From Desulfobacula sp. (GTDB lineage Bacteria > Desulfobacterota > Desulfobacteria > Desulfobacterales > Desulfobacteraceae), in assembly GCF_030145145.1 (NCBI RefSeq), contig NZ_JAQYWD010000016.1:53163-117162 (forward strand): DNA of 64,000 nt, in the 5' to 3' direction. Both the position numbers and the translations under genes were made by a program. This document shows, piece after piece, positions 55,340 to 64,000 of the stretch. How positions within the stretch are numbered: the first letter of the stretch is position 1; each line of letters starts with the position of its first letter. The notes beneath the pieces are model-generated. The model was not told the origin of the DNA and did not search any database. It saw only the letters and a list, made by a program, of their open reading frames with translations.

Positions 55340-57397
55340 TTATGCTGTTTTATGGATGTTGCAAAGCAGAGATTTCTGATCAGGATATCCCATGATGCAT
55401 TCCCGGCATGTCACATCGGTCAGAAGATTGGCATTTGCTTCTTCCGGCCAGCCGTGGGGGACAAAGACCATGCCTTCTGAAATCCGTTCATCCACTTTGG
55501 CTTTCATTTTTACCTGTCCCGTGTTGGTCTTGATGATGATCCAGTCCCCGGTTTTTATGTCGTATTCTTTTGCTGTTGTGGGGCCGATTTCCGTCTCTGG
55601 TTCGGGGGACTCATTTCTAAGGGACGGGACATCTCGATGCTGACTATGGGTATAGTAATAGTTTCGATGGCCGGTACTCAGGATCAGCGGATATTCGGCT
55701 AAAAATTCTTTTTCCGCACTCTGTGGGCTTCTTGCCGGCTCCTGATACGTTGGCAGGGGATCAAATCCAACATGTTCCAAAGCCTCGCTGTAGAGTTCAA
55801 TCTTATTGGACGGGGTTCGAAATAAATCACTATTCAGTTCGTATGTCTTTTCCTGATAAAACGCTCCCTCAGGTTTTTCGTTTAACAGATAGTCAAAAGA
55901 CAATTTGCCGGGGGCCAGTTCAAAACGCACCAATTCTTCCTCTGACTTCCAGGGAAACAATGCTTCCAGTCCCAACCGCTTGGCCAATTCCGTATATACC
56001 CACCATTCGGATCGACTTTCATATAATGGCTCAATGCATTTTTTCCGAAGCATCAGAAAGGGGAGGCAATGGCAGACATTGTAGGTATAGGCAACCCCCC
56101 ATTTTTCAAGATGCGAGCAGGCCGGCAGCACATAATGGGCTTCCCGGGCGGTTTCGGTCATGTGCATGTCATGAACAACCAAAAGATCCAGTTTTTTAAA
56201 CGCTTCCCGGAACGCATTGGTGTCGGGCATGGACATCAGGGGGTTGCCCCCCACCACATAAAAGGCCTTTAATTTGTCCGGGATACTCTCCGGTACTACG
56301 GTGACAACCCCATAGGGGCTTTTCCGGCCCCAGACCTTGAAGAACAAGGGGAATTGGTCTGCGCCAAGGGGCTCTCCTTCGACCTTTAATCCCACATTCC
56401 CAAAGGCCAAACGCGGACTGATGACCCATCCGCCAGGGACATTTATATTTCCCGTAATGACCTGTAAAACGGAAAAGGCCCGGCTGCTCTGGGTACCGTT
56501 GGCCGTCTGGTCCTGGGTGCAGGTCCCCTGATAAATGGCTGCCCCTTTTGTCTTGGCAAACAGGCGGGCTAATTTACGAATTTCCTCGGCAGGAACCCCG
56601 GTAATCTCCTGGGCCCACTCGGGGGTATATTTTTGAATATGATCCACTAATTTATCGAACCCGATAGTGTAGTCGTCAATTAATTTTTTGTGCGGGCTAT
56701 ACAGATTTTCATTGATGATAACATGAATCATGGCCAGGGCCATGGCACCGTCGGTTCCCGGCCTTATGCTGAGGTAGGTCTCTGCCTTGTCCGCCATGGG
56801 AATGCGCCGGGGATCAATGACCACCAGTCTTGATCCCTGGGCCAAATTTCTGTCGATGGCCAGTTTCAAGGGAAAATCAGAGGCGTCCGGGTTATGGCCC
56901 CAGAGGATGTAAAGTTTTGAATCCAACTCTTCAGTGGGGTATTTCCCAAAGGTGATTTGCCGGGTACGAATGCGCATTCTGTAACACACACTTTCCACTG
57001 AGAAAAAATTGGGAGATCCGAATGCCGCTTTGAATCGCTGAGTCAATCCCGCCATTTCCAGATTTTCTACCCCGATAGAGCCACTGAAAACCCCCAGCAC
57101 CTGGGGGCCGAATTCTGTTTTTAATTGGGTTAATTTATCTGCTATTTCGTCCAGGGCTTGATCCCAGCTAATGGGTTCAAATTTGCCGTTGACCCGTTTC
57201 ATGGGGTGTTCTATTCGATCGGGACCATAAATATGCTCCAGCATGGCCTCTCCCTTGGGGCAGAGTTCTCCATTGTTTATGGGATGAGACTTGAGGCCTT
57301 CCACTTTTACAGCTCTGCCATCCTTGACCGTGACTTTGGTCCCGCAGCTATGATAGCACAGAGTGCAATCCGTTAATATTTCTTTTGTTTTATCCAT
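55340..57397 (-). CDS. Molybdopterin oxidoreductase (DMSO reductase family), copy 1
   Basis: 685 residues from MDKTKEILTD at 57397 (GAGGG nine bases ahead). The N-terminal 4Fe-4S site is C11-x2-C14-x3-C18 with C46 (GELCPKG). Molybdopterin blocks follow: PISWDQALDEIADKL, GVFSGSIGVENLEMA, ILWGHNPDASDFPL, LVVIDPRRIPMADKAETYL, RPGTDGAMALA, IYQGTCTQDQTANGTQ and VVGGNPLMSMPDTNAF. A cysteine in SVESVCYRMRIR is the probable Mo ligand. There is no Tat signal, so it is cytoplasmic. The substrate is unknown; beside a CoA ligase, an aromatic or CoA-ester hydroxylation/reduction is plausible. It lies about 90 bases upstream of the ligase gene. Confidence 0.93.
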   Translation of the reverse strand: MDKTKEILTDCTLCYHSCGTKVTVKDGRAVKVEGLKSHPINNGELCPKGEAMLEHIYGPDRIEHPMKRVNGKFEPISWDQALDEIADKLTQLKTEFGPQVLGVFSGSIGVENLEMAGLTQRFKAAFGSPNFFSVESVCYRMRIRTRQITFGKYPTEELDSKLYILWGHNPDASDFPLKLAIDRNLAQGSRLVVIDPRRIPMADKAETYLSIRPGTDGAMALAMIHVIINENLYSPHKKLIDDYTIGFDKLVDHIQKYTPEWAQEITGVPAEEIRKLARLFAKTKGAAIYQGTCTQDQTANGTQSSRAFSVLQVITGNINVPGGWVISPRLAFGNVGLKVEGEPLGADQFPLFFKVWGRKSPYGVVTVVPESIPDKLKAFYVVGGNPLMSMPDTNAFREAFKKLDLLVVHDMHMTETAREAHYVLPACSHLEKWGVAYTYNVCHCLPFLMLRKKCIEPLYESRSEWWVYTELAKRLGLEALFPWKSEEELVRFELAPGKLSFDYLLNEKPEGAFYQEKTYELNSDLFRTPSNKIELYSEALEHVGFDPLPTYQEPARSPQSAEKEFLAEYPLILSTGHRNYYYTHSQHRDVPSLRNESPEPETEIGPTTAKEYDIKTGDWIIIKTNTGQVKMKAKVDERISEGMVFVPHGWPEEANANLLTDVTCRECIMGYPDQKSLLCNIHKTA

Positions 57398-57891
57398 GTT
57401 GTTGACCCTCTTAATGTGAGTATTGACATTCATACCTTAGCCTTGGCAAGCGATTACAAAGTTTACTTATTATTGGATAATATGTTACGCTTTAATCTCT
57501 GTCAAGAGTTTTTTAAGGGGCATAAATTTTATTTGAAAATTTTACGGATACCCTATATGAACCTGTGTTTATCATAATACATTGTATAGATATTCAATGC
57601 GTTGACTGAATAATGATGTAACCCATCATCCCTGTTAAACCCCTTTTAATGAGGATCTTAGGGGGGTGACCCGGCAGGAAAAGCAATGGCAGGAATGCTT
57701 TGTTTGTTTTGTGTTAAATAAAGGATTTAATTATTTTTGGGCACCTTAAGTCAGCCTTTCATAGTCCTTTTGTTTTTTTAAAGGCAACAAATTGTATAAT
57801 ATATTTTTATATAACTTGTTACCTTTAAAGGGCGGAAGTGCACAGCGCCAGTGGGGGCTAAAACGGTTGAGCACCCGGTGCCTCTTTATTC
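57398..57891. other. Intergenic region with promoter
   Basis: About 490 bases, no gene. It contains the strong promoter of the molybdoenzyme gene (57477-57505, minus). An AT-rich stretch at 57780-57825 (TATAATATATTTTTATATAA) may belong to further control. Confidence 0.5.
57477..57505 (-). promoter_or_regulatory. Sigma-70 promoter of molybdoenzyme copy 1
   Basis: On minus: TTGACA (57505-57500), 17-base spacer, TATTAT (57482-57477). Close to consensus, with a leader of about 75 bases. Confidence 0.75.
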
Positions 57892-58644
57892 TTATAGTTT
57901 TCGGTCAATGGAAAACCGCCAGGCACAATACCATTCTTCCGGATGCTCGTCCGGAGGGCAACCAATACATTCGGTTGTTATCCTGGAATCAATGGCCCGG
58001 GCAAAATAGGTGTATTCCACCACGCCGCCGGATTTACACGGATAATCCATGAGGTTCTTTCTTTTCCGTGCACTCTGAACCCGGCAGTCGTTCATCTGGA
58101 AAACAAAGCTGTCAGGTCCTTCATCAATTACTGATTGCTGGTTGATCATTGCATACATTCTGAAGTTCAAGGCCTGTTTCAATCCTTCAAGCCCTGGTGT
58201 TTCGGAAAGGTTTAGAAAATTTTTAATGGCCCGGGCCTCGTAAGGGGAAAATTGCGCCCAACAGGAATCATTGCACCGCTTTGCATCAATCATACCCCTG
58301 TCAAATTCAACGGCCTGGAACCACACGCCATCGTTGACCAGCCAGTTTTTTGCCACCGCACCCATCAATGCGGATTGCGTTTCTTCATCCATATCCACAA
58401 AGGAAGCCGGTAATCCATCCTTCAACTCAAAATCAAGTACCTGGGACAAGCGTTTCATCTGAATGGAAAGACTTTTTCCCGTTGCCGTCTCCAGCGCCTG
58501 AAGCGCTTTTTCCATACCCATCTGGTGTTTCACCTCCGTGAACCAGAGGGCATAGTGAACGATGATTCTATTGAACATGTCCACGATAAAACGCGACTTA
58601 TCTTTCTGTCCCAGGTCAAAAACATTTTTTTCATTGTTTACCAC
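57892..58644 (-). CDS. DUF6125-like protein
   Basis: 250 residues. The N-terminal two thirds are helical (FIVDMFNRIIVHYALWFTEV, ALETATGKSLSIQMKRL). The C-terminal third carries conserved cysteines: MNDCRVQSARKRKNLMDYPC, then CIGCPPDEHPEEWYCAWRF. This fits my memory of DUF6125 proteins, related to ATC hydrolase-type families that occur near molybdo- or tungsto-enzymes in sulfate reducers. No function is known. It lies between two molybdoenzyme genes and 130 bases after the FAD oxidoreductase gene, and could assist either. Confidence 0.6.
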   Translation of the reverse strand: MVNNEKNVFDLGQKDKSRFIVDMFNRIIVHYALWFTEVKHQMGMEKALQALETATGKSLSIQMKRLSQVLDFELKDGLPASFVDMDEETQSALMGAVAKNWLVNDGVWFQAVEFDRGMIDAKRCNDSCWAQFSPYEARAIKNFLNLSETPGLEGLKQALNFRMYAMINQQSVIDEGPDSFVFQMNDCRVQSARKRKNLMDYPCKSGGVVEYTYFARAIDSRITTECIGCPPDEHPEEWYCAWRFSIDRKL

Positions 58645-58773
58645 AGTCCTTCTCCTTTCTGCTATTCTTCAGGGCCTATTTCCAGGGAACTACTGGGGGA
58701 AAACCCTAAAGAAAAACCCGGGGAATGTCAAGTTCCAGACCAAAAGGAGCGGTGAATTAAGACCGTGAAAATC

Positions 58774-59964
58774 TTAAAATTCAAATCCGTCCGACAGGAT
58801 ATCCTCCTTTACGGATGAAATATTTGTTTGTTCCGACATGGCTTTGACAATCCGGTTAAATCCGGATGTATCGCCCAGCATGATGCACCCGGCAATTTTA
58901 TTGCCGTTGAAAATAATTTTTTTGTACACGTCTTTTTCAATACGGGTTTTGTTTTCCATCTGGTCTTCTGCATCGATATTGCCTGCGGAAGCCAGGTCAA
59001 TGCCGATCACTTTTAATTTGTTGGACATGGTGGTTCCCTTGTAAACCGCGGCAGTTCCGGCCATATTGGACCCGGCGATTTCCCCCTGTTCCGTTGCCGC
59101 CGGCCATATCCCATAGGGCGGCAGATCATTAAACTGGGCCACATCACCGGCGGCATAAACATCGGGAGCGCTGGTTTTCATCTGGTCATCAACCTTGATG
59201 CCTTTGTCCGCATCCAGATCCATGAGCTGGGCCAGTTCCATATTGGGCCGAACACCGGCGGAAACAATCACCATGCCACAGGGCAGCAATTCGCCATCTT
59301 CGAGCAAGACGCCATCAACCGCGTCCGTGCCGGTGAATTCACTGGTTTTGGCATCAAGCCGGAAAGAAAACCCCATGTCTTCCATCTGTGCCTGGAGCAT
59401 TTCAGCGCCCGGCACATCCAGTTGACGCGGCAGCAGCCTGGGAAAAAATTCCACTATGGTCACTTTTTTTCCCATCTTTCTCAAGGCATTTCCCGATTCA
59501 AGACCCAGAAGCCCACCGCCAATGAGGACGACGTCATTGATGGTTTCTGCATGGGCCTTTATTTGGCGGGCATCGCTGATATTCCTCAGGGAGAACACCC
59601 CGTTTTTTTTAACGCCCTGGATTGGCGGCAAAAAAGAATGACTTCCCGTTGCAACGAGCAACGTGTCATAGGGAAATTGACGATTATTCCCGGCCATTAA
59701 AACCTTTGCCTTTTTATCGGCCGCTACCATTCGGGTGTCGAGAACCAGATCAATGGACAAGTCCCGGTACCATGAGTCCTTCTTGATGATGAGCTGTTTT
59801 TCATCAATTTCTCCTGCCATGAATTCCGGCAATCGGATCCTGGAATAATAGGGCAGGCTTTCCTCGGTCACCATTACAATTTTACCGGTTTTATCCTGGT
59901 TTCGAATTTTTTCAACCGCTGTTGTTCCGGCGGCACCGTTTCCAACAATAAGATAATTTGTCAT
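58774..59964 (-). CDS. NAD(P)H/FAD-dependent oxidoreductase
   Basis: 396 residues. N-terminal FAD motif LIVGNGAAGTTAVEKIR (about 4-20), second dinucleotide fold VLIGGGLLGLESGNALRKMG (about 146-165) and a C-terminal FAD motif VYAAGDVAQFND. It resembles the N-terminal module of nitrite reductase NirB and rubredoxin reductases. It moves electrons from NAD(P)H to a small acceptor. In this place it may feed or drain the molybdoenzymes, together with the DUF6125-like protein. Confidence 0.9.
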   Translation of the reverse strand: MTNYLIVGNGAAGTTAVEKIRNQDKTGKIVMVTEESLPYYSRIRLPEFMAGEIDEKQLIIKKDSWYRDLSIDLVLDTRMVAADKKAKVLMAGNNRQFPYDTLLVATGSHSFLPPIQGVKKNGVFSLRNISDARQIKAHAETINDVVLIGGGLLGLESGNALRKMGKKVTIVEFFPRLLPRQLDVPGAEMLQAQMEDMGFSFRLDAKTSEFTGTDAVDGVLLEDGELLPCGMVIVSAGVRPNMELAQLMDLDADKGIKVDDQMKTSAPDVYAAGDVAQFNDLPPYGIWPAATEQGEIAGSNMAGTAAVYKGTTMSNKLKVIGIDLASAGNIDAEDQMENKTRIEKDVYKKIIFNGNKIAGCIMLGDTSGFNRIVKAMSEQTNISSVKEDILSDGFEF

Positions 59965-60566
59965 GATAAGGTTCCCTCTTTTATGGGTTCAATGAGTTTG
60001 TATATGGGTTTTTCCGTACATCACCCGTGCTGCAGATGTTGTTACCACTGAATATAAGTACATCCTTGAAAAAAGTACAGGCAAATTTGTCAGGATCCGG
60101 ATAGAAAAGGGTCTTGAATGCTGTTTTGCAGGTTGCGATATCGGGTCATGGCAACGATGGAAACGGGTAGGAGATATATAAAATATTATTATATAATTAG
60201 TTATTTGTATGGATTAATTCCAATAAAATAGTCTTATATTCCAATTATTTGATGATGAATTCATTGGATTTAAAGGAATTATTCGATCCTGGGAAAGGAA
60301 AAGACAGATAGGGTAATGTTATTGGGCATTATTGTTATTTTTAGTTATTTTTAGTTATTTAAATTTTAAATAATTTATTTATTGACATAATTTTTGCTAA
60401 AAAGTATAAAAAATGATTATTAATAACATTTTATTGACGGGAAAGAGAAATGAATATCGGATGGGGGTTAATGCAAGTTTTTTTATATAATATATTATTA
60501 TGTAATTGATTAAATACAAATAAAACCTTGTCAAATGATAGCGGTTTGAAATGGAGATTTTTTAAA
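59965..60566. other. AT-rich divergent intergenic region
   Basis: About 600 bases without a gene. It includes a tandem TTTTTAGTTA (60338-60357) and dA/dT-rich tracts (60170-60260, 60340-60540), and the promoter at 60382-60410. It could carry operators for both the FAD oxidoreductase and the molybdoenzyme. Confidence 0.5.
60382..60410 (+). promoter_or_regulatory. Sigma-70 promoter of molybdoenzyme copy 2
   Basis: TTGACA (60382-60387), 17 bases, TATAAA (60405-60410). The leader is about 150 bases long and AT-rich. Confidence 0.75.
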
Positions 60567-62621
60567 ATGTTCCCTAAAACAAAACAAGTATTTACCGGAT
60601 GTGCGCTTTGTTATCATAGCTGTGGAGAAGAGGTGACCGTCCATGACGGCAAATTGGTGGATGTAAAGGGCCAGGAATCCCACCCATTGAACAAAGGGTT
60701 CTTATGTCCCAAAGGACGCGCCACCATCGAACATATCTACCATCCGGATCGGTTGCGCCATCCTTTAAAAAGAGAGGGTGACGGATTTAAACAGATCTCC
60801 TGGGATCAGGCCTTGGATGAAATCGCTGCCAAGTTGCAGTCGCTCAAGGATCAATATGGGCCTTCGGTGCTGGGATTTTTCTGTGGTTCCGTAGGGGTGG
60901 AAAATTTTGAAATGGTTGCCTTGACCCAGCGGTTTAAGTCCGCCATGGGGTCAGCCAATTATTTTTCAGTGGAAAGTATTTGTTATCGCATGCGTATCCG
61001 ATGTCGACAAATCACTTTTGGCAGTTATCCCGTTGAAGAATTGAATTCCAACCTTTATATTCTATGGGGTCATAATCCCCTGGCATCAGATTTTCCTTTG
61101 GCAATGGCCATCAAAGAAAATCGACTGAAAGGGGCAAAGGTTATTGTGATTGATCCTAAACGCATCACCCTTGCCGATCAATCCGAGATGTATTTAAAAA
61201 TTCGGCCCGGTACTGACGGTGCTCTGGCAATGGCATTGATGCATGTGATCATCACTGAAAAACTGTATGACGCCGACTTTATCGAAAAATGGACCCTTGG
61301 TTTTGATGAATTAGTGCCGCATGTACAACCTTATACGCCTGAATGGGCCGAAAAAATTACCTGGATTCCGGCGAATGATATTCGCAAACTAGCCCGTATT
61401 TTTGCCACAACAAAAGGAGCAGCCATTTATCAAGGGACCTGTACCCAGGATCAACAAGCCAATGGTACCCAGACCAATCGCGCCATCGCCATTTTACAGA
61501 CCATCGTTGGCGGCATCAATGTGCCGGGCGGATGGGTTTTAAGTCCCCGCCTAAAGATGAAAAATATCAGTTTGCCGGTTGAGGGCCGGCCCCTGGGAAC
61601 AGACAAATATCCGTTATTCTACGAACTCTGGGGTCGGACCAGTCCTTATGGTATCGTGTCGATGGTTCCCGAAAATATTCCGGACAAGCTGAAAGCCTTT
61701 ATGGTGTTAGGGGGTAACCCCATTGTGACCATGCCGGATTCCAACGCATTTCGAGAAGCGTTTAAGCGTCTGGATTTATTAGTCGTTTACGAACAGTTTC
61801 AGACAGACACCACCCGGCTTGCCGATTATGTGCTTCCGGCAACGAGCCATCTTGAAGGCTGGAGCCTGGCCTATAATTACAATGTGTGTCATTGTCTGCC
61901 GTACATACAGGTCCGTTCCAAAGCCATCGAACCTGTGGGGGAATGCCGAAGTGTTCTGGATGTTTACAAAGGCCTGGCCCAACGTCTGGGCCTGGAAGAC
62001 ATCTTTCCCTGGGAAGATGAGCAGGACCTGGTAAAAGATATTTTACAACCGTGTGAGCTGAATTTTGAATATTTGACTGAGACAAAACCAGAAGGGGATT
62101 TTTATCAGGAGAAAACCTATGACACCCAGCCGGGGGCATTTAGAACTCCCTCGGGGAAAATCGAAATTTTCAGCCAGGCCATTGCCGATGTGGGGTTTGA
62201 TCCTTTACCCACCTATCTTGAGCCGGATAAAAGCCCCCAGGGCAGCATGTGGGCAGAATTGGGGGAAACGTATCCTTTAATCCTATCCACTGGTCAACGA
62301 TGGATCAACAACACCGCCAGCCAGATGCATCATATTGAGTGGTTGAAAAACAATGAACATTTCCCAAAAGCCGAGCTTGGGCCTGAAACCGCCAAACAAT
62401 ACAACATTATTCATGACCAGCCCGTATGGGTTGAGACCGACCGTGGCCGGTCCAGGATGTGGGCATCCGTGGATGATCGTGTTGCAGAGGGGGTGCTGCT
62501 GGTCCCCCATGGCGGTTCCGGAGAAGAAAATTGCAACTTGCTAACCGACTGCCAAAACCGTGAGCCGATCATGGGGTATCCAACCTGGAAATCGGCATTG
62601 TGTAATATCCGTCCCGCCTGA
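60567..62621 (+). CDS. Molybdopterin oxidoreductase (DMSO reductase family), copy 2
   Basis: 684 residues from MFPKTKQVFT at 60567 (GGAG ahead); the 13 codons before it look non-coding. It is collinear with copy 1 and perhaps 60-65 percent identical by eye. 4-Fe site C12, C15, C19, C47; candidate Mo ligand C139 in SVESICYRMRIR; ILWGHNPLASDFPL; RPGTDGALAMALMH; IYQGTCTQDQQANGTQ; VLGGNPIVTMPDSN. No Tat signal. It is divergent from the FAD oxidoreductase gene. A duplication with change of substrate or partner is likely. Confidence 0.93.
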   Translation: MFPKTKQVFTGCALCYHSCGEEVTVHDGKLVDVKGQESHPLNKGFLCPKGRATIEHIYHPDRLRHPLKREGDGFKQISWDQALDEIAAKLQSLKDQYGPSVLGFFCGSVGVENFEMVALTQRFKSAMGSANYFSVESICYRMRIRCRQITFGSYPVEELNSNLYILWGHNPLASDFPLAMAIKENRLKGAKVIVIDPKRITLADQSEMYLKIRPGTDGALAMALMHVIITEKLYDADFIEKWTLGFDELVPHVQPYTPEWAEKITWIPANDIRKLARIFATTKGAAIYQGTCTQDQQANGTQTNRAIAILQTIVGGINVPGGWVLSPRLKMKNISLPVEGRPLGTDKYPLFYELWGRTSPYGIVSMVPENIPDKLKAFMVLGGNPIVTMPDSNAFREAFKRLDLLVVYEQFQTDTTRLADYVLPATSHLEGWSLAYNYNVCHCLPYIQVRSKAIEPVGECRSVLDVYKGLAQRLGLEDIFPWEDEQDLVKDILQPCELNFEYLTETKPEGDFYQEKTYDTQPGAFRTPSGKIEIFSQAIADVGFDPLPTYLEPDKSPQGSMWAELGETYPLILSTGQRWINNTASQMHHIEWLKNNEHFPKAELGPETAKQYNIIHDQPVWVETDRGRSRMWASVDDRVAEGVLLVPHGGSGEENCNLLTDCQNREPIMGYPTWKSALCNIRPA

Positions 62622-62763
62622 ACACGAACTTCTGGTATCACCTGGTCAAGGCACAGGGCCATTTATACTCCGGACAAGGGGGGGTATAGATGGCCATGTT
62701 AAAATGCGGTGGTTAACAATTTTTTAAAAAAAGGTGGTTTGGGCTAGATTTGAAACCCCTTAT

Positions 62764-63576
62764 CTATTCTGTTGTGCCCACCCCCAATAGGTCAGCCGCA
62801 TTTTTTCCGGCAATTTTTTCCTTTTCATTCTGGGTCAGAAAGGGAAGGTTCCACAAATAGGTCAGATCGGCGGACTGATCGGAAAAAGGGCTGTCACTGC
62901 CAAACAGAAACCGGTCAATGGGATGCTTCCGGAAAAAGTGATGAAGGGTGTGTTTATCCATCATTCTTAATACAAAGGCTGTATCCAGGTAAATAGGGGT
63001 TCCCAAAAGATATTCTTCGGTCTCATCATAATTGTCTTCCCCCCCCATATGGGCGGCGATCATGATCAGGTGGGGAAATTCTCGATGAACCCTGAGCAGT
63101 CGACTGGGCATTGCCCGAAAAGGGGGTGACAATCCGCGATCAAGGCCGGCATGAAACAGTATCGGCATTTGCAAAGACTGTAATACCTCATAAAAAGGAA
63201 ACATTCGTCGGTCATCGGCATTGAATCCTTGATAATCCGGATGAACTTTAATTCCTTTAAATCCAGTGTCCCTTAATTGCTGAATATAGTCTTCTCCGCC
63301 CTGCTGGTCCGGGTGAAGGGTGGCCAGGGGCAGAATGTTTTCCCGCTTTCGATCATGAAGCCATTGATTGACGGATACCACTTGTTCCGGCCGGGTGGTA
63401 ATCCTGCTGATACAAGACAAATGGATTCCGGCGGTTTCCATGGACGACAACAGGCCATGGAGGGTGCCGTCAGTAAAATGCGGTATATCCGCCCGGCCCG
63501 ATAATTCAGACAAGATGATCGACGCTTTCTGTCGAGGAAAAATGTGGGTATGAAAATCAATGATCATGCTGCACAT
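62764..63576 (-). CDS. TIM-barrel amidohydrolase (Amidohydro_2)
   Basis: 270 residues. Metal ligands: IIDFHTHIFPR (HxH, about 7-9), LFHAGLDRG (about H141), IIAAHMGGEDNY (about H174) and LFGSDSPFSD (Asp near 221). This is the ACMS-decarboxylase/gamma-resorcylate-decarboxylase type of fold; small hydrolases and decarboxylases of aromatic acids belong here. It is followed by a TRAP permease gene in the same direction, which would import its substrate. The physiological reaction is not fixed by the sequence. Confidence 0.88.
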   Translation of the reverse strand: MCSMIIDFHTHIFPRQKASIILSELSGRADIPHFTDGTLHGLLSSMETAGIHLSCISRITTRPEQVVSVNQWLHDRKRENILPLATLHPDQQGGEDYIQQLRDTGFKGIKVHPDYQGFNADDRRMFPFYEVLQSLQMPILFHAGLDRGLSPPFRAMPSRLLRVHREFPHLIMIAAHMGGEDNYDETEEYLLGTPIYLDTAFVLRMMDKHTLHHFFRKHPIDRFLFGSDSPFSDQSADLTYLWNLPFLTQNEKEKIAGKNAADLLGVGTTE

Positions 63577-63593
63577 TTTTCCCCATACCCCTA

Positions 63594-64000
63594 CTAATAT
63601 GTAATAAAACTCGGTAAAAACGTGACGATCTGCGGAAATAAAGTCACCAGAACCGTCAGGAGAATCAAGGCACCCAGAAACGGGAAAATGCCCCGGAAAA
63701 TCTTGTCCAGGGGAACATCCGGTGCAATGCCCTTGATCACAAAGACGTTGACGCCCACCGGGGGTGTGATAACGCCCATTTCACCCACCAGCACAATGAT
63801 AACCCCAAACCAGATGGGGTCAAAGCCCAGCCGCAACACCACCGGGAAAAAAATGGGGATCGTGACAACGATTAGGGCCATGGAATCCATAAAGAACCCC
63901 CCCAGAAAATAAATGCAGATCATGACCCCCATGACGGCCATGGGCGGGATGGGGAGATTGCCCACCCATTCTGCCAGGGCATAGGGGATGTTGGAGATGG
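63594..64000 (-). CDS. dctM: TRAP transporter large permease DctM, C-terminal part
   Basis: The frame is open to the window edge; 134 residues are visible. The end of the DctM fold is clear: ICIYFLGGFFMDSMALIVVT, IPIFFPVVLRLGFDPIWFGV, VLVGEMGVITPPVGVNVFVI and PLDKIFRGIFPFLGAL. DctM is the Na+-driven membrane channel of TRAP transporters for C4-dicarboxylates, aromatic acids and similar compounds. The DctP and DctQ genes should lie outside the window. The stop is 17 bases before the amidohydrolase gene. Confidence 0.92.
   Translation of the reverse strand, partial: ISNIPYALAEWVGNLPIPPMAVMGVMICIYFLGGFFMDSMALIVVTIPIFFPVVLRLGFDPIWFGVIIVLVGEMGVITPPVGVNVFVIKGIAPDVPLDKIFRGIFPFLGALILLTVLVTLFPQIVTFLPSFITY

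Noticed and set aside
60330..60380. Tandem TTTTTAGTTA as a replication or iteron-like repeat
   Set aside because: Only two copies in an AT-rich promoter region, with no replication gene nearby.

Overview
The window looks like chromosomal DNA of an anaerobic, probably marine, sulfate-reducing Desulfobacterota (Desulfobacteraceae-like). The reasons are the mix of a branched-chain amino acid type ABC transporter with an amidohydrolase, a benzoate-CoA-ligase-like enzyme, two molybdopterin oxidoreductases, a TRAP transporter, small ferredoxins, many PAS-type regulators and YkgJ cysteine-cluster proteins. The assignment rests on gene style only. No rRNA or intact tRNA gene is present.

Layout. (1) 1-6839: the right-hand part of a DISARM-like defence operon: the C-terminus of a DrmA-type helicase, a DrmB/DUF1998 protein, a compact UvrD-like ATPase, a large protein of unknown family, and a NERD nuclease-domain/UvrD-like fusion. 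All are on + and tightly packed. (2) 6840-23720: an accessory, heavily eroded zone. It holds a methyltransferase, an orphan FtsX/MacB-type permease, a complete RIT element (three tandem tyrosine recombinases between perfect 52-bp inverted repeats), an IS110/IS1111-type transposase with a structured non-coding flank, a MazEF-type toxin-antitoxin pair, a flavodoxin, a DHOD/PreA-like ferredoxin enzyme, and many gene fragments (CotH, ferredoxins, MaoC hydratase, IHF, Rhs tail, PepF, SppA, a tRNA-like piece). (3) 23723-29114: an exported catalase-peroxidase, a cold-shock protein, a YkgJ protein and hypotheticals. (4) 29384-36766: a LuxR/PAS regulator, an amidohydrolase and a complete Liv-type ABC transporter, with a convergent sigma-54 activator behind it. 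(5) 39228-46904: a truncated thioesterase, a nitroreductase, an internally deleted DUF89 gene, then a polar amino acid ABC transporter with an ornithine/alanine-racemase-like enzyme, an ornithine-aminotransferase-like enzyme and an Lrp/AsnC regulator. (6) 47049-52822: a second cold-shock gene whose leader matches the first, an HDOD protein with a hybrid histidine kinase, and a repeat-rich lipoprotein. (7) 53229-64000: a probable aromatic-acid region: PaaI-type thioesterase, benzoate-CoA-ligase-like enzyme, two paralogous molybdopterin oxidoreductases with good sigma-70 promoters, a DUF6125-like protein, an NAD(P)H/FAD oxidoreductase, a TIM-barrel amidohydrolase and the end of a TRAP permease.

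The most promising candidate for an undescribed system is the DISARM-like operon. Its core DrmA/DrmB pair is joined by two SF1 helicases, one carrying a NERD domain, and a protein I cannot place, in a combination that matches neither classical DISARM class.
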